From positions 1 to 64,000 of the forward strand of contig JAKAKI010000063.1 of assembly GCA_021813505.1 (NCBI GenBank): a stretch of DNA of 64,000 nucleotides, in the 5' to 3' direction. Made by a program: the position numbers and the translations under genes. This stretch comes from a bacterium. Lineage in GTDB: Bacteria > Zixibacteria > MSB-5A5 > WJJR01. The notes beneath the pieces were generated by a model, which had not been told where the DNA came from, searched no databases, and saw only the letters and a list, made by a program, of their open reading frames with translations. Of this stretch, positions 15,188 to 24,291 are shown in pieces (positions within the stretch are counted from its first letter, which is position 1; each line of letters begins with the position of its first letter).

Positions 15188-18046
15188 TTACCGCCGCCAA
15201 TCCCCGCTGACCACGAACGAAGCCCACTCCGACGGATCCGGGAATCTCCCCGCCGCCCGCGCCTGCCGAATCTTATCTCGCGCATACTGGGAAAGTATCG
15301 CCGCATAAGTCTGCGTCGTATCCGTGTACAGCCGATCCATCAACTCCAGCGTCACATGGTCTCCCACCGGCCAGATCGAACTGATCACCGTCCGGGCTCC
15401 CGCGACCTGGAACGCGCGGCGCAGGCTAAACGCCCCGCCCTGCCCCGCAAACCCAAAAGACTGACCACTCTCGCACGCCGACAGGATCACTAGATCCGTC
15501 CCGTCGAGGCGGAGTGTGCTAATCTCATCGGCCGTCAAGACACCGTCTTCTGTCCCTGCCCAATCAGCGCCCTGGCCCTTGAGATTCGCGCCGGACAGAA
15601 GCAAGCCTGTGCGTTGGAGCAGCCGGTCCTCACCGCTATAGCCCGGCGGTCCGACCAAGGGAGCTGCGCAGTCCTGCGGCAGGAAGTAGCCGTGTGTCGC
15701 GAGATGGATGACGCGATGTCCCGGCGCGACCCACTTCACCATCTCCTCTGAAGCTGCGGACCCCGTGAGCACGGTCGCCTCATGCCCCGGAACATTCTTC
15801 CAATCCTTGGCCACACGCAGCACCTCGATACGCGTTCCCGGCAACGGAGCCAATAGCATATTCTCGAATTCATAGCACTGGCCACGTACGTTTCGAGCAA
15901 CGTACCCCGCCGGACGTAATGAGTCGACGGCGATGTCTCCGACGCGTGCATACTTCCTGGCCTCGGGCGAGGCATCAAAGTCCGGGCTTCCGAGGGCAAA
16001 TAGCCCGCCGTTCTTCGCGGTTCGATGCGCCGGCAGCCGCAGTAAATCACGGGCGTTTGACAGGTAATGGATGGAGTGAGTGGCAGCAAGGAACTCTCCA
16101 GCCGGCGACTGTAGCGCACCGAATGGCAAGTCGGCAACGCGCATGTCGGAGGCAACAATAGCCAGCGATTCTGGCGCGAGTTTTTCCAGAGGCAGCCACA
16201 GTCGCCGGTAAAGCTCCTGTGTCACCGTGTCGGTTGAGGCGGCAACTGCATCCGAGAAGCCACCAGCCGCCCCTGTCGCGGCCATCATGAGGGTGTCGAG
16301 CCGCGGCACCAGCGAATCGACAGGAATCATGCCCAAGTCGACCAGTCCGCGTAGTCCATCTTTGCCGATGACCAGCGCCCCGTAGCGTGTCTCCTCTGAG
16401 TACTTCATCGCGGGAGTCACGCGGAGATACACAAAGAAATTGACGAAGACCGATCCACGAGGCAGCAGGGCTGCCACACCATCACATAGCAGCGGCCGTG
16501 CCAGTTCGGTCTCCCGGCAGCCGCCCGTGCGGTCGGCCATTCTGGTGACAATATCCTGTTCGACCCACGCAAGTGAATCCGCCAATAGCTCGGTGGATTG
16601 ATCGGCGAACTGCGGATCACGAAAATGCAACGCTGCCTTTTCGGAGCGTACGCGCTGCAAGCTCTCGAAGTCTGCCTGTCCCGCCGCGTCAGGATGGGCC
16701 GCCAGGCAATTGAAGCGTATCAGAAGATCGTCGAATGCGTACCCCTTCGATGTGAGGAGTTCATCCGCAATCCATCGCGTTGTGGCCGAATCGTCCGTCC
16801 GACTATCAAAGTAGTACGCCAATTCGTCGGACAGCGCGTAGTAGACGTAAATGGAAGCGTATACTGCATCGAAGTCGATCAAATCGACGGCATTGCGGAC
16901 GTAGTCACGGCGCCGTATTGATGCAGCAATCGCGGCCTGATCGAGCGCAGGTCTGAATTCGCTCCGCAATCTGTGATAAAATCCGTAGTACTCATGAATC
17001 TGAGCATTATCCGGATGCATCGGGTCCAGCCAGCGCCCGCGAATGGCAAGCACCCGGTCGAACTTGGACCGAAGGTCCGCGGTCGAATCCGAAAGCAGCG
17101 TCGCCAGCGTCGCGTCATAGATAGCCTGCCCCGTTTCCAAATGTTCCGGACCGAGCCGTCGCCGAGCGATGTCCAGCGCTGTTCTGGCTTCGGACGCGGC
17201 GTCCACGGGACGGCGAACATTAATGTAGAGATCCCCCAGCCGATTGTGATAGACGGCGGCGGCAGGATGATCGGTGCCGTAGGCGCTATCCACTATCGCC
17301 AGTGCTTCCTTAAAGAAACGCTCGGCATCGCCATACACCCCCGTCCGGCGGCGCATCATCCCAAGGCAATCGGCGGCCGCGGCGCGCTCGAGGGGAGTGC
17401 AATCTCTCATGGCATGAGAGGCCTGGTAACTGCGCTCCGCGTACCTGGTTCCATTCATCATCCGGTGTCCCTTGTGAAGAACCCGGGCCAGCCCTTGCAG
17501 CGGAGCGATTGCGTACCGATCGTCGTCACCAAAGTGCCTGCGGCACAGTACCATCGCCCGCCGGTAGAAACGCTCTGCGTGCAGATAATCACCCAACTGG
17601 AACCGCACGTCCCCGAGGGCGTTGATGACGGAAATCAGTTCCCGCGCATCTGTCCCGTACCGGGATTCCATCCGACTAAGCAGCGGAACCAGCGAGGATT
17701 CCGCCTCCGCAAAGCGGCAAAGACGGATCAGAAACACGGAACGGCGTGTTCGCAAGACAGCGAGATCGACGAGACTTGACCCGTTCTGGTCCGGCTCCAA
17801 GCCTCGGATCGCAGCGGCAAGTACTTGCTGCGCCTTCTCATAATCTCCCTCTCCCTCAAGGACTTGCACCTGGGCGAGTACCTGCCGGGTTGATCCGGAC
17901 GCTTGGAGGGGAAGAACCCATGGCGTACCGGCGCTCGCATCTGGCCCGGCGACGGCGCCAGGGATCGAACCGACCAGGATGCAAAGAAGGGCGACAGTCA
18001 TGGATGCCGAACCACGGAGTAAGCCGATTTGCGATGACATTCGCAT
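15188..18046 (-). CDS. Secreted TPR-CHAT domain peptidase
   Basis: A 952-aa protein with a signal peptide (residues ~1-33, hydrophobic MTVALLCILVGSIPG), TPR-like helical repeats from ~55 to 400 (for example GDYLHAERFYRRAMVLCRRH and GDAERFFKEALAIVDSAYG), a middle region, and a C-terminal CHAT caspase-fold domain from ~640. The catalytic pair is intact: His785 in HLATHGYF and Cys858 in ILSACESG. CHAT proteases cleave after recognition by partner or repeat domains; here the export signal implies action in the periplasm or outside, unlike the better-known cytoplasmic CHAT proteases. The start at 18046 (or 18040) follows a promoter at 18158-18185; the frame's extension to 18205 would lie upstream of that. 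It converges on an ECF sigma/anti-sigma pair, a plausible regulator. Confidence 0.88.
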   Translation of the reverse strand: MRMSSQIGLLRGSASMTVALLCILVGSIPGAVAGPDASAGTPWVLPLQASGSTRQVLAQVQVLEGEGDYEKAQQVLAAAIRGLEPDQNGSSLVDLAVLRTRRSVFLIRLCRFAEAESSLVPLLSRMESRYGTDARELISVINALGDVRFQLGDYLHAERFYRRAMVLCRRHFGDDDRYAIAPLQGLARVLHKGHRMMNGTRYAERSYQASHAMRDCTPLERAAAADCLGMMRRRTGVYGDAERFFKEALAIVDSAYGTDHPAAAVYHNRLGDLYINVRRPVDAASEARTALDIARRRLGPEHLETGQAIYDATLATLLSDSTADLRSKFDRVLAIRGRWLDPMHPDNAQIHEYYGFYHRLRSEFRPALDQAAIAASIRRRDYVRNAVDLIDFDAVYASIYVYYALSDELAYYFDSRTDDSATTRWIADELLTSKGYAFDDLLIRFNCLAAHPDAAGQADFESLQRVRSEKAALHFRDPQFADQSTELLADSLAWVEQDIVTRMADRTGGCRETELARPLLCDGVAALLPRGSVFVNFFVYLRVTPAMKYSEETRYGALVIGKDGLRGLVDLGMIPVDSLVPRLDTLMMAATGAAGGFSDAVAASTDTVTQELYRRLWLPLEKLAPESLAIVASDMRVADLPFGALQSPAGEFLAATHSIHYLSNARDLLRLPAHRTAKNGGLFALGSPDFDASPEARKYARVGDIAVDSLRPAGYVARNVRGQCYEFENMLLAPLPGTRIEVLRVAKDWKNVPGHEATVLTGSAASEEMVKWVAPGHRVIHLATHGYFLPQDCAAPLVGPPGYSGEDRLLQRTGLLLSGANLKGQGADWAGTEDGVLTADEISTLRLDGTDLVILSACESGQSFGFAGQGGAFSLRRAFQVAGARTVISSIWPVGDHVTLELMDRLYTDTTQTYAAILSQYARDKIRQARAAGRFPDPSEWASFVVSGDWRR

Positions 18047-18157
18047 CAGTCTCCCGCTGAACTCCAGCGCCACAATCTCAACCGCTGAATTCCAAAACTC
18101 CAGATTTCCCGTAACGATTCCGCGCCCCGCGCGACATGTAGAGCGGAGGCTTAGAAC

Positions 18158-18185
18158 AATATATGGCCTCTCTATGCTGTGACAA
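18158..18185 (-). promoter_or_regulatory. Predicted sigma-70 promoter of the CHAT gene
   Basis: On the - strand, TTGTCA (18185-18180) and TATATT (18163-18158) are 16 bases apart. Transcription would start near 18151, giving a leader of about 105 bases before the start codon at 18046. Confidence 0.55.
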
Positions 18186-18261
18186 GCGGTTTTCGACAGC
18201 GTCACTTGGGATGTACAGGTCGAGCATATTCAGTTTTCACACTTCGCAAACGGAGGGAAAG

Positions 18262-18780
18262 GTGAACATCAAGAGGGCACGGCTCGTTGTCGCTGCGATC
18301 GTGGTAGCTACAGTTGTTATTTCGGGTTCTAACGCCATGTGTGGGGAGGGACCTGGCTCGATCGGTCTGGGCTTTCAATCATCGTTTCCAGCCTATGGAT
18401 TAAGCGGGGTAATCCGCGCAAACGACCGGATTGCAGTTCAGGGCATACTTGGATTCTTCGGTGACCTCAATTCCTACTACGGACGCGTCTTGTACCGGTT
18501 CAGCGACAGGCAAGCAGACTGGGGATACACGAATCTGTACGGCTATGGGATGGCCGGTCTATTCAGCTATCCATGGTTCGACAATGAGGGTAGTCCCACT
18601 AGAGAAAGTACCGCGGGTTTTGGGGCCGGTTTGGGTTGGGAGGCGCAACTGAAATCCACCCCGGTGGCGTTCAATCTGGAAATTGGACTGGGCGTCGTGG
18701 ATTTCAAGGAGGCTGACTACAAGTTCAGCGCAATCATGCTGGGAGCTGGAATCCACTACTACTTTGGGGGCGCGCGTTAG
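18262..18780 (+). CDS. Small outer-membrane beta-barrel-like protein
   Basis: A 172-aa exported protein, divergent from the CHAT gene. The GTG start at 18262 has GGAGGGAAAG just upstream and gives a signal peptide (LVVAAIVVATVVISGSNA). The mature part alternates aromatic and small residues in amphipathic strands (SIGLGFQSSFPAYGLSGVIR, SYYGRVLYRFSD, GAGLGWEAQL) and ends with the strand AIMLGAGIHYYFGGAR, resembling an 8-stranded outer-membrane barrel. No specific family recognised. The frame is open back to 18163, but that part precedes the ribosome-binding site. Confidence 0.7.
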   Translation: MNIKRARLVVAAIVVATVVISGSNAMCGEGPGSIGLGFQSSFPAYGLSGVIRANDRIAVQGILGFFGDLNSYYGRVLYRFSDRQADWGYTNLYGYGMAGLFSYPWFDNEGSPTRESTAGFGAGLGWEAQLKSTPVAFNLEIGLGVVDFKEADYKFSAIMLGAGIHYYFGGAR

Positions 18781-18887
18781 CCGGACGAAGGCGTGGCAAA
18801 TGCCCATTGTCGCAGAGGGTGTCCAGCCATCAAACGACTTAGATTGTCGGGGCAGGTGGCCGAAACACTTCGCTCGGAGAACCAATT

Positions 18888-19316
18888 ATGCGAACCTCCT
18901 CTTGGATCGTCCTACTACTTGCGTCTCTTGCCTGTGCGGCAGGTTGCAGCAAGACGTCCTCTGGCCCTTCACGTGCCACAGGCAATTCCTACGTTGCGGC
19001 AGCCGCATTCTGGAATCCCACCGGCAATGCAACTATTTGGAGAACCGAGCTGCTCTTCGATGGAAAAGTCATCGGTGCAGCCAATTTCAATCCGCCTGGC
19101 TCCGCAGCTGAGCTTAGCGGCACAATCGAAGGCGTCAAGAAGGGGACACACACTCTATCGATACGGATTGCTTCCCAGACCAGTTCGCCAACGACTTATG
19201 AGGTCATCTACGCGATGATCGTGCCTGTAATGTCCGGCAACGAAACGTACGAATTCGGTTCTGTGCAAAGATCCGTGGCAACCGGGGAATCAATTGGATA
19301 CTCGTTCGAGTTTTGA
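18888..19316 (+). CDS. Putative lipoprotein
   Basis: A 142-aa protein of unknown role. [20 protein letters not shown] is a type II signal peptide with lipobox AAGC (Cys20), followed by a Ser-rich tether. The mature domain, ~110 residues, looks all-beta ([36 protein letters not shown]), possibly immunoglobulin-like. It lies in a run of exported proteins, with the collagen-like lipoprotein next. Confidence 0.72.
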   Translation: MRTSSWIVLLLASLACAAGCSKTSSGPSRATGNSYVAAAAFWNPTGNATIWRTELLFDGKVIGAANFNPPGSAAELSGTIEGVKKGTHTLSIRIASQTSSPTTYEVIYAMIVPVMSGNETYEFGSVQRSVATGESIGYSFEF

Positions 19317-19348
19317 TGTGCACATCATACGGTGAAGGGTGCGAATTT

Positions 19349-20077
19349 ATGAGTGGGTCGTTCGGGCACTGCAAGTCTGGGTTGTTGATTCTCTTCATGT
19401 GCGTGTTTGTTTCACTCTTGTTGGGCTGTCAAGGCAAACGCGGTCCTCAAGGTCCGGCCGGGCCCGCCGGGCAAAGCGGGTTGCAGGGACCAAGCGGACT
19501 CCAAGGTTCAACGGGACCTGCCGGGCCGGCAGGACCAGAGGGTCCGCAAGGCCCCCCGGGGTTGGTCGCTATCTACTGGCAGGACTTCGAATCGGACGTA
19601 TCATGCCCCATCTGGTGCACGTTCACTGATGCGCCATGGTACTTCAGCGGTTACGCCAAATTCGGTTCGAGATCTCTCAGTAGCGCAGTGATCGGCGATG
19701 GCCAGTCCACTTCTCTGTACATGGACGTAGAGTCGTCAACTGGCTGCCTCATGACCTTCTATGGGGCAGTCTCAAGTGAATTGGGTTACGACTGGCTGTA
19801 CTGGTATCTCGATGGCGTGGCAGTACAGGGGATTTCCGGGTACGCCACGACAGAGTATCGATGGTTCCCATTCACCTTCGCGATTCCACCCGGTGTGCAC
19901 CGAATCACATGGACTTACTTCAAGGATGTTGCAACTTCCGCGGGATCAGACATGGCTTGGATCGATGGTGTCATGGTCGTGAATTACAGCGGGTCGCCCA
20001 AACTCGCAGCTCCGGTCTTGCCGAAGGGGTTCTTGCTGTGGACGGACGTAGACCGTGCCCGTTTACCATTAAAATGA
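19349..20077 (+). CDS. Collagen-like lipoprotein
   Basis: A 242-aa protein. The N-terminal signal ends in lipobox LLGC (about residue 27), followed directly by about fourteen Gly-X-Y triplets ([29 protein letters not shown]), a short collagen-like triple-helix stalk. The C-terminal ~170 residues, rich in Trp, Tyr and Gly, look like a beta-sandwich of lectin or adhesin type ([38 protein letters not shown]). This implies a surface trimer with a globular head. ATG 19349 is preferred over TTG 19313, which overlaps the previous gene. No family named. Confidence 0.78.
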   Translation: MSGSFGHCKSGLLILFMCVFVSLLLGCQGKRGPQGPAGPAGQSGLQGPSGLQGSTGPAGPAGPEGPQGPPGLVAIYWQDFESDVSCPIWCTFTDAPWYFSGYAKFGSRSLSSAVIGDGQSTSLYMDVESSTGCLMTFYGAVSSELGYDWLYWYLDGVAVQGISGYATTEYRWFPFTFAIPPGVHRITWTYFKDVATSAGSDMAWIDGVMVVNYSGSPKLAAPVLPKGFLLWTDVDRARLPLK

Positions 20078-20172
20078 GCGCGCTTCCGTCAGGGCTGAAG
20101 TGACTTGAATGAGCCCGGAATCATCCCCAAGATGGACATTAGCTGCACCGTCTGGAGAAGGAGAGTGAACAA

Positions 20173-22383
20173 GTGATACGAAACCACCGCCCAGTGCTGG
20201 CACTTCTTATCGCTGTTGCACTGGCTACAGTGGCCCTGGCCGAAAAGCACCCTTTCATCGCTCCCGTGGGGTGGGGACCGTACTTCAAAACCGACAAAGG
20301 GGAGATGAAGAACCTCCAGGAGCCGCTGGAGAAGAACAGCGACAAGGATTGGATGTTTCTTCAATTCACAGACTATATCGGCCCGAAGAACCGCCTGGCT
20401 GTCATGCAAGTGGAAAACAAGACCGCAAACATGGAGCAGTTCGAAAGAACGAAAGAGGGAACGTTTGCCATCAACCCGCGTGTGGCCGAAGTGCCGGTGG
20501 CGGGTATCGAGGAACTGATCACTGCCAGCTTCGTCAACTGCAAGCGTTACCGCCTTGTCGAACGAAAGGCGCTCGACCAGACACTGGCGGAACAGGATCT
20601 CGGGGCGGGCGGCCGGGTGGCGAAACCAAGTGCTGCGGCGGTAGGGAAGATGTTGGGCGCACAGTTCTTGATATTTGCTGCTGTCAATGAATGGACCCCT
20701 GAGAGGAGTAAAACAGGCGGTGCGGCCGGTGCCGTTGCCGGGGGCATCCTTGGCGGTGTTGGACTTGGTGGAATCGGGGCCAAGAAGAGCGAGGCGGAGG
20801 TGGCGATGTCATTTCGCATCGTCGATGCGACTTCAGGCGAGGTGATCACGTCCATAGTTGAGCGCGCCAAAGCGGGGAGTTGGGGGCTGGGATTTGGCGC
20901 TGGCGGATTTGGCAGCGGTGGGGGCGGCGGCGGGATCGTGGGGATCGAGAAGAACGCACCGATCAGCTTCGCGGTGCAATCCTGCATCAACAAAGCCGTT
21001 TATAAGATCGCAACAGCTCTCGCTGATCGCCCATGGTACGGGTCTGTCATGAAGGTGAGTGAGGAGAAGGTCTATGTGAATGCTGGATCCGCGTCAGGGT
21101 TGACAGCAGGAATGCAGCTCAGTGTGTTGGCTAAAGGTGAGGAGTTAGTGGATCCCGAGACAGGGACAACTCTTGGCTCGGAACTGACCCCAATTGGTTC
21201 ACTGAAGATTGTCGATGTGCAAGAGAAGTACTCAGTCGCGAACATCACGGAAGGTTGCGTGGGAATGAAGGCCGGGGATGTACTCCAGCAAGGGGAAGAC
21301 AAGCCCGGTGACCTTTCGAGTGACAACATCCGCGTTCGACAGTCTACTCTCAAGAAAGATGAGTTCTCCTGGTTCGCAATGGGACGCGGCATGAGTGGTT
21401 CAGTTGAGGCCCTGGCAGTTCACAATGATCGGCTGATTGCGAGCGGCAATCTTAAGGTTTCCGGAAGGGTCAGTTCAATCCGAATCGCTATGTGGGATGG
21501 GGCGAAATGGTCAGCTCTGGACGGCATTGAGGATGGTGGCGCCGACGCGCTAACCACCTACAACAATCAACTGGTGGTTGGCGGGCACTTTAAATCAGCT
21601 GGAGGAATTGAGGCGAATTGTGTTGCCGCTTGGGACGGTACTACCTGGTCGAATCTAGGATCAGGGATGAGCAGCCACGGTCGTGTCTTGGCCCTATCGG
21701 TCTACAATGGAATGCTCATCGCGGGTGGGGTCTTCACTTCCGCCGGAGGAGTTGCCGTCAACAACATCGCCGCTTGGGACGGCGTTAAATGGTCATCAGT
21801 GGGCGAGGGTACAGGCGCTCCTGTGAAAGCACTTGCGGTCTACGGGAACAAGCTGATAGCAGCCGGGGAATTCGAAGAGGCTGGCGACATCGCCGTCGCG
21901 CATATCGCGGGCTGGGACGGGACGTCGTGGTCGCCCCTTGGATCCGGGATATCCGGTGGCGAATTCTTGGATGTCACCAGTCTTGCAGTCCTTAACAACA
22001 GACTGATTGCCGCAGGTCAATTCGCAAATGCAGGTGGGGTAGAAGTCAGCAATATCGCGATGTGGAACGGGTCGACCTGGGCAGGATTGGGATCAGGGAT
22101 TTCACAGACTGGCAAGGAGTCCACTCCCGTCATGTCCTTGGGTGTGTACGCGGACAAGCTAATTGTCTCCGGCTCCTTCGACGCTGCCGGTGAGGTTAGA
22201 ACCCATGGCATTGCAGCCTGGGATGGAACAGAGTGGTCGGCGTTGGGATCAGGAGTGTCGGGAGGGATGTATGGCAGCGTCATTCGCGTCATGGCTTACC
22301 ACGACGAGTTAATAGCTACCGGAGACTTTACCGCAGCCGGTGGCGTCAGGTGCGATGGGATTGCGGCGTGGCGAAAGAACTGA
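20173..22383 (+). CDS. CsgG-like domain fused to a seven-repeat beta-propeller
   Basis: A 736-aa exported protein. After a signal peptide (LALLIAVALATVALA), residues ~70-285 match the CsgG/curli-secretion-type fold: RLAVMQVENKT, ELITASFVNCKRYRLVERK, GKMLGAQFLIFAAV, with two glycine-rich inserts (near 185-205 and 237-262). Residues ~290-375 resemble the FlgT-like C-terminal domain (GSASGLTAGMQLSVL). From ~400 to the end there are seven repeats of ~45-52 residues of the form ALAVYNNxLIAGGxFxxAGG...IAAWDGxxWSxLGSG, enough for one seven-bladed propeller. No lipobox is seen, unlike true CsgG. GTG 20173 has GGAGAAGGAG upstream. The domain combination is unusual. Confidence 0.8.
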   Translation: MIRNHRPVLALLIAVALATVALAEKHPFIAPVGWGPYFKTDKGEMKNLQEPLEKNSDKDWMFLQFTDYIGPKNRLAVMQVENKTANMEQFERTKEGTFAINPRVAEVPVAGIEELITASFVNCKRYRLVERKALDQTLAEQDLGAGGRVAKPSAAAVGKMLGAQFLIFAAVNEWTPERSKTGGAAGAVAGGILGGVGLGGIGAKKSEAEVAMSFRIVDATSGEVITSIVERAKAGSWGLGFGAGGFGSGGGGGGIVGIEKNAPISFAVQSCINKAVYKIATALADRPWYGSVMKVSEEKVYVNAGSASGLTAGMQLSVLAKGEELVDPETGTTLGSELTPIGSLKIVDVQEKYSVANITEGCVGMKAGDVLQQGEDKPGDLSSDNIRVRQSTLKKDEFSWFAMGRGMSGSVEALAVHNDRLIASGNLKVSGRVSSIRIAMWDGAKWSALDGIEDGGADALTTYNNQLVVGGHFKSAGGIEANCVAAWDGTTWSNLGSGMSSHGRVLALSVYNGMLIAGGVFTSAGGVAVNNIAAWDGVKWSSVGEGTGAPVKALAVYGNKLIAAGEFEEAGDIAVAHIAGWDGTSWSPLGSGISGGEFLDVTSLAVLNNRLIAAGQFANAGGVEVSNIAMWNGSTWAGLGSGISQTGKESTPVMSLGVYADKLIVSGSFDAAGEVRTHGIAAWDGTEWSALGSGVSGGMYGSVIRVMAYHDELIATGDFTAAGGVRCDGIAAWRKN

Positions 22384-22457
22384 CCGGTCTGCGACAATCC
22401 GGGACCTTGATCAGGCTAGTCCGAACTTTTTGTAAACTCCGCCAAGAGAGGACCAGA

Positions 22458-23123
22458 ATGAAGATCAAGACGCTACCTGCTTGCTCCAAGACCTTGCCCC
22501 CCAGAGGGCTGACTGCGCGGCTGCTTGGGACATTCATCTTTGCTCTTGCTCTTTGTGGTTGCTCCAAGAATCTAACACGCGATCGAGCTGCGGTACTCAT
22601 CGAGAGCCAGCCGAAGTTCAAAGCGACATCTGATGCAAAGGTGGTCGTAGGTCGTTTCTGGTACGACTGGCGAAACGTCGCCGCTGATTTCCCTTTCGAA
22701 TCCCTTGCAATGGCCGGTCTCCTGTCCATACGAGAGACGGGCAACACATACGGCGTCTGGTGGAAAGAGTACATCGTAGACTTGACTGAGGCAGGCCAGC
22801 TGGAGGCGAAGAGCTGGGTCAGGACTTCCGAGGAGGTGCCAAGATCCTTCGGATTGGGGCCAGAATCTCCGGGTGCCACCGTCCACCGGATTCCAATAGC
22901 CAGCAAAAAGCTGATCGAGGTCACTGGTATCGTCACGGACCCGAGCGGAAGGCAGGCTGAGATCGAGTTCACTTGGAACTGGACCCCATCTTCACAAGCC
23001 AAACTCCTCCCGAACCTCGTGCCGTCCAGCGAGGTCCATCAGGAAAGAGCCCTCGCACAACTCTACGATGACGGCTGGCGCGTGGAACGGTTCTACGGTC
23101 TCACGATGGAGTTTATGTTCTAG
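22458..23123 (+). CDS. Putative lipoprotein
   Basis: A 221-aa protein of unknown role. The leader is long: a Lys-rich start (MKIKTLPACSK), then LLGTFIFALALCGC with lipobox LCGC near Cys34. The mature part has a short helical segment (RDRAAVLIESQPKFK) followed by beta-rich sequence with several Trp residues (WYDWRNVAADF, VWWKEYIVDLTE, EFTWNWTPSS). ATG 22458 is preceded by AGAGAGGA; the open frame upstream (from 22233) overlaps the CsgG-propeller gene and is a shadow. Confidence 0.72.
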   Translation: MKIKTLPACSKTLPPRGLTARLLGTFIFALALCGCSKNLTRDRAAVLIESQPKFKATSDAKVVVGRFWYDWRNVAADFPFESLAMAGLLSIRETGNTYGVWWKEYIVDLTEAGQLEAKSWVRTSEEVPRSFGLGPESPGATVHRIPIASKKLIEVTGIVTDPSGRQAEIEFTWNWTPSSQAKLLPNLVPSSEVHQERALAQLYDDGWRVERFYGLTMEFMF

Positions 23124-23190
23124 AGGCTACAATCTCAACGTTTACCGTTGGCATTGAATCTCAGGGGGAGCGAGATATGGAGGGATCAAG

Positions 23191-23865
23191 ATGGGACTCG
23201 GAATCAGTGAACTGTTGATCTTGGCTGTGTTGGGCGGGCTGGCGCTCGTCTTCAGCATCTCGCGTGGGCGAAGGATGCAAAATGTTGGTCCTGCGCTCGC
23301 GATTTCGAAGTTCGACGTGAACGAATCGGGGCCGGGTGGCGTTTATGTTGAAATCATCGGGCGTCCATCAGGTCTGCTGTCCTGGATGCTCACGAGCATC
23401 GGATTCGACACCGAGACGACTCTGCGCGTCACTGATGATGGAATCCATCTGAAATCCTCGAGCCTCTTCGGTCAGGTTCGCCAGGAAGTGACCCATCAGT
23501 CGATTTCGAGCACGCAATGCGGATATGCGAAGTCGTTTTGGTTTCTCGTTGGGGGAGTTGCTTTCGGTATTCTCGCGTTGGCCCAGGCCTTCAAGAATCT
23601 AACGGGATCAGATTTCTTTGGGGCGTATCAGCGCAGGATTGGAACCGCTACACTGATTCTTGGTCTCATAGCAATCGTCCTGCTGCTTGTGTACTGGTTC
23701 TCACGCAAGCTCTTGATCTCTTGTGAGACAAGCGGAGGCAGCCACCTCGGAATCACCATGAAACCGAGCATGATCGAGCACGTTTCGGTTAGTGCGGATG
23801 AGGCCCAGCAGGTCATTAAGATAATCAGTCGGCTGGTCGTTAACCATCAGATGCAGCGGTCATAG
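23191..23865 (+). CDS. Hypothetical membrane protein
   Basis: A 224-aa protein with a short N-terminal membrane helix (ELLILAVLGGLALVFSI, residues ~6-22), a ~90-residue soluble domain (VYVEIIGRPSGLLSWMLTSI, TTLRVTDDGIHLKSSSLF), then two more helices (FWFLVGGVAFGILALA and ATLILGLIAIVLLLVYWFS), and a C-terminal soluble tail. The arrangement resembles bacterial PH-like proteins, but I do not recognise the family. No close neighbour indicates a function; it ends the run of envelope genes. Confidence 0.65.
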   Translation: MGLGISELLILAVLGGLALVFSISRGRRMQNVGPALAISKFDVNESGPGGVYVEIIGRPSGLLSWMLTSIGFDTETTLRVTDDGIHLKSSSLFGQVRQEVTHQSISSTQCGYAKSFWFLVGGVAFGILALAQAFKNLTGSDFFGAYQRRIGTATLILGLIAIVLLLVYWFSRKLLISCETSGGSHLGITMKPSMIEHVSVSADEAQQVIKIISRLVVNHQMQRS

Positions 23866-23930
23866 CCAGGACTCCCGTTGATAACACGTCCTCCCCAGGT
23901 AGGGCCGGGTAGGATCCAGGGGGAACATCC

Positions 23931-23953
23931 CGTCCCTCACTTCGGTGGGGGAC
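23931..23953 (+). terminator. Strong hairpin downstream of the membrane-protein gene
   Basis: GTCCCTCAC, loop TTCG, GTGGGGGAC: nine near-perfect pairs with a UUCG tetraloop, about 65 bases after the stop codon. There is no T tract, so a terminator role is only suggested. Confidence 0.35.
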
Positions 23954-24185
23954 GGGGTTCCGTTTTGGTGGAATGGACTTCCGGCCCGTGCCACCGTCGC
24001 GCAGGCTTGAGAGATGTCGGCGCCCCGAGGATGACCTCACAGCATCCCCTCCGGGGCTGCCATTCCCGGACGTTCGTCGTCAACCCGGATCTCGTACCCA
24101 CTCCCCTGGATTGGTGGCCCGGGCATCCTCCGGTTGCTACCGCCGTGGGCTTTGGTGCGGCAGATACTGTAGCCAAATTGTCCTT

Positions 24186-24213
24186 TTGCATTCTTGACCA
24201 AGATTGTTATAAT
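24186..24213 (+). promoter_or_regulatory. Predicted sigma-70 promoter of the SBBP gene
   Basis: TTGCAT (24186-24191), 16-base spacer, TATAAT (24208-24213), in a locally AT-rich patch. Transcription would begin near 24220, about 70 bases before the ATG at 24292, which has AGGGAGGTGG as ribosome-binding site. Confidence 0.6.
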
Positions 24214-24291
24214 TGCAATATCACCGCGGTATGACGGCCGCAACCGGTTGAACACTAAGAGTCCAGTGATCTGTATCTAGGGAGGTGGAGA

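Larger units (their letters stand above)
23866..24291. other. Gene-free stretch with a promoter near its end
   Basis: About 425 bases without a credible gene. Short frames on both strands are Pro/Arg-rich shadows. Local inverted patches (GTCCCTCAC-TTCG-GTGGGGGAC near 23931) can form a stable hairpin of unknown use, possibly a terminator for the preceding gene. A good -10/-35 pair lies at 24186-24213. Confidence 0.5.
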
